The position numbers were made by a program, and so were the translations under genes. From Terriglobia bacterium (lineage in GTDB: Bacteria > Acidobacteriota > Terriglobia > UBA7540), in the NCBI GenBank assembly GCA_022866195.1, contig JALHUF010000098.1, positions 1 through 5,497 on the forward strand: a stretch of 5,497 nt of DNA, in the 5' to 3' direction. Positions 4,897 to 5,497 of the stretch are shown piece by piece (the stretch's first letter is position 1; each line of letters starts with the position of its first letter). Under the pieces are notes generated by a model, which did not search any database, was not told the origin of the DNA, and was given only the letters and a program-made list of their open reading frames with translations.

Positions 4897-5497
4897 CTAC
4901 ACGTGGATGGCGCTCCCTTCCACAGCGTGGGCGGCTTCGAGTACGGCTTCCGCGAGCGTCGGGTGGGCGTGGATAGTATGCGAGAGGTCGGCAGCGGTCG
5001 CTTCCAAGCGCATTGCCACCACAGCCTCGGCAATCGATTCGGTCACCCGCGGTCCGATCATGTGCACGCCCAAAATCCCGCCGTACTTCTCGTCGCTCAC
5101 AATCTTCACGAAGCCCTCGCGCACGCCCAGGATGCCGGCCTTGCTGTTGCCGGCGAAGGGGAACCTGCCTACCTTCACCTTGTGTCCCGCCTCGCGCGCT
5201 TGCCGTTCGCTGAGTCCCACGCTGGCAATCTCCGGCTCGCCGTAAGTGCAGTTGGGCACGTGCTGATAGTTGATGGGCTCTACCGGCTTGCCTGCCGCGT
5301 GCGTGACCGCCACCACGCCCTCCATTGACGCCACGTGCGCCAGCAACGGGCTTCCCGCGACGATGTCGCCGATGGCGTAAACGCCCGGCTCGTCGGTCTG
5401 CATGTACGGCCCAACCTTGACGAACCCGCGCTCTAGTCTCACGCGCGTTTTCTCCAGCCCGATGCCCTGGGTGTTCGGCGCGCGGCCCACGGCTACC
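4897..5497 (-). CDS. lpdA: Dihydrolipoyl dehydrogenase (E3), C-terminal part, 5' end outside window
   Basis: E3 reoxidises the dihydrolipoyl groups of E2 using FAD, a redox disulfide and NAD+, and is shared by pyruvate, 2-oxoglutarate and branched-chain complexes. About 199 C-terminal residues are visible, so roughly the first 260-270 residues of a usual ~465 are missing, including the GxGxxG FAD motif and the CxxxxC disulfide. Seen here are VGRAPNT (3-9 of the fragment), the second FAD-contact region GVYAIGDIVAGSPLLAHVA (38-56), and the dimerisation domain from about 75. HAHPTLAE (176-183) holds the His-Glu acid-base pair (H178, E183). Gly, Asp and His landmarks are intact, so I see no sign of decay. 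The stop is TAG at 4899-4897. This C-terminus separates E3 from mercuric or glutathione reductases reasonably well. Next downstream are the two low-GC unknown genes, then lipB. Confidence 0.95.
   Translation of the reverse strand, partial: VAVGRAPNTQGIGLEKTRVRLERGFVKVGPYMQTDEPGVYAIGDIVAGSPLLAHVASMEGVVAVTHAAGKPVEPINYQHVPNCTYGEPEIASVGLSERQAREAGHKVKVGRFPFAGNSKAGILGVREGFVKIVSDEKYGGILGVHMIGPRVTESIAEAVVAMRLEATAADLSHTIHAHPTLAEAVLEAAHAVEGSAIHV

Overview
This window is bacterial. The enzyme genes are GC-rich (sampled 60-base stretches of the dehydrogenase genes reach about 70% G+C), Shine-Dalgarno-like sites precede several starts, and GTG and probably TTG starts occur. Every gene I can support lies on the minus strand, so the window reads as one co-directional cluster transcribed from right to left. 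The gene content plus heptameric AAAGTC-type intergenic repeats remind me of Acidobacteriota. That placement is an impression from the sequence, not a result.

In transcription order the layout is: (1) the C-terminal ~199 residues of dihydrolipoyl dehydrogenase, E3 (4897-5497, running off the right edge); (2) two short, tightly coupled unknown genes of clearly lower GC (about 4813-4436 and 4429-3980); (3) lipB, lipoate-biosynthesis octanoyltransferase (3937-3227); (4) a first E1-alpha subunit of a 2-oxoacid dehydrogenase (3159-2194); (5) a second, divergent E1-alpha paralogue (2096-1068); (6) the E1-beta subunit (961 to the left edge, missing only its last few residues).

The enzymes belong to one pathway. 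E1-alpha/beta uses thiamine diphosphate to decarboxylate a 2-oxoacid and reductively acylates the lipoyl groups of E2. E3 reoxidises those groups with FAD and NAD+. LipB starts lipoyl assembly by moving octanoyl from acyl carrier protein onto lipoyl domains. The E2 acyltransferase and LipA are not in the window; E2 could lie just beyond the left edge. Whether the substrate is pyruvate, acetoin or branched-chain oxoacids cannot be settled from these sequences.

The most unusual structure is in the gaps. Each of the three intergenic regions lipB/E1-alpha-1, E1-alpha-1/E1-alpha-2 and E1-alpha-2/E1-beta is filled by short tandem repeats (7-mers of GTCGAAA type twice, 8-mers of TGATTGAG type once) arranged as head-to-head inverted arrays. 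Two could fold into long hairpins of 26-28 nt per arm. The arrays begin at or inside the end of the upstream gene, so they supply the stop codon of E1-alpha-2 and the C-terminal codons and stop of lipB. An 18-nt perfect direct repeat from two of these arrays flanks the E1-alpha-1 gene. I see no RNA genes, CRISPR arrays, transposases or phage genes.
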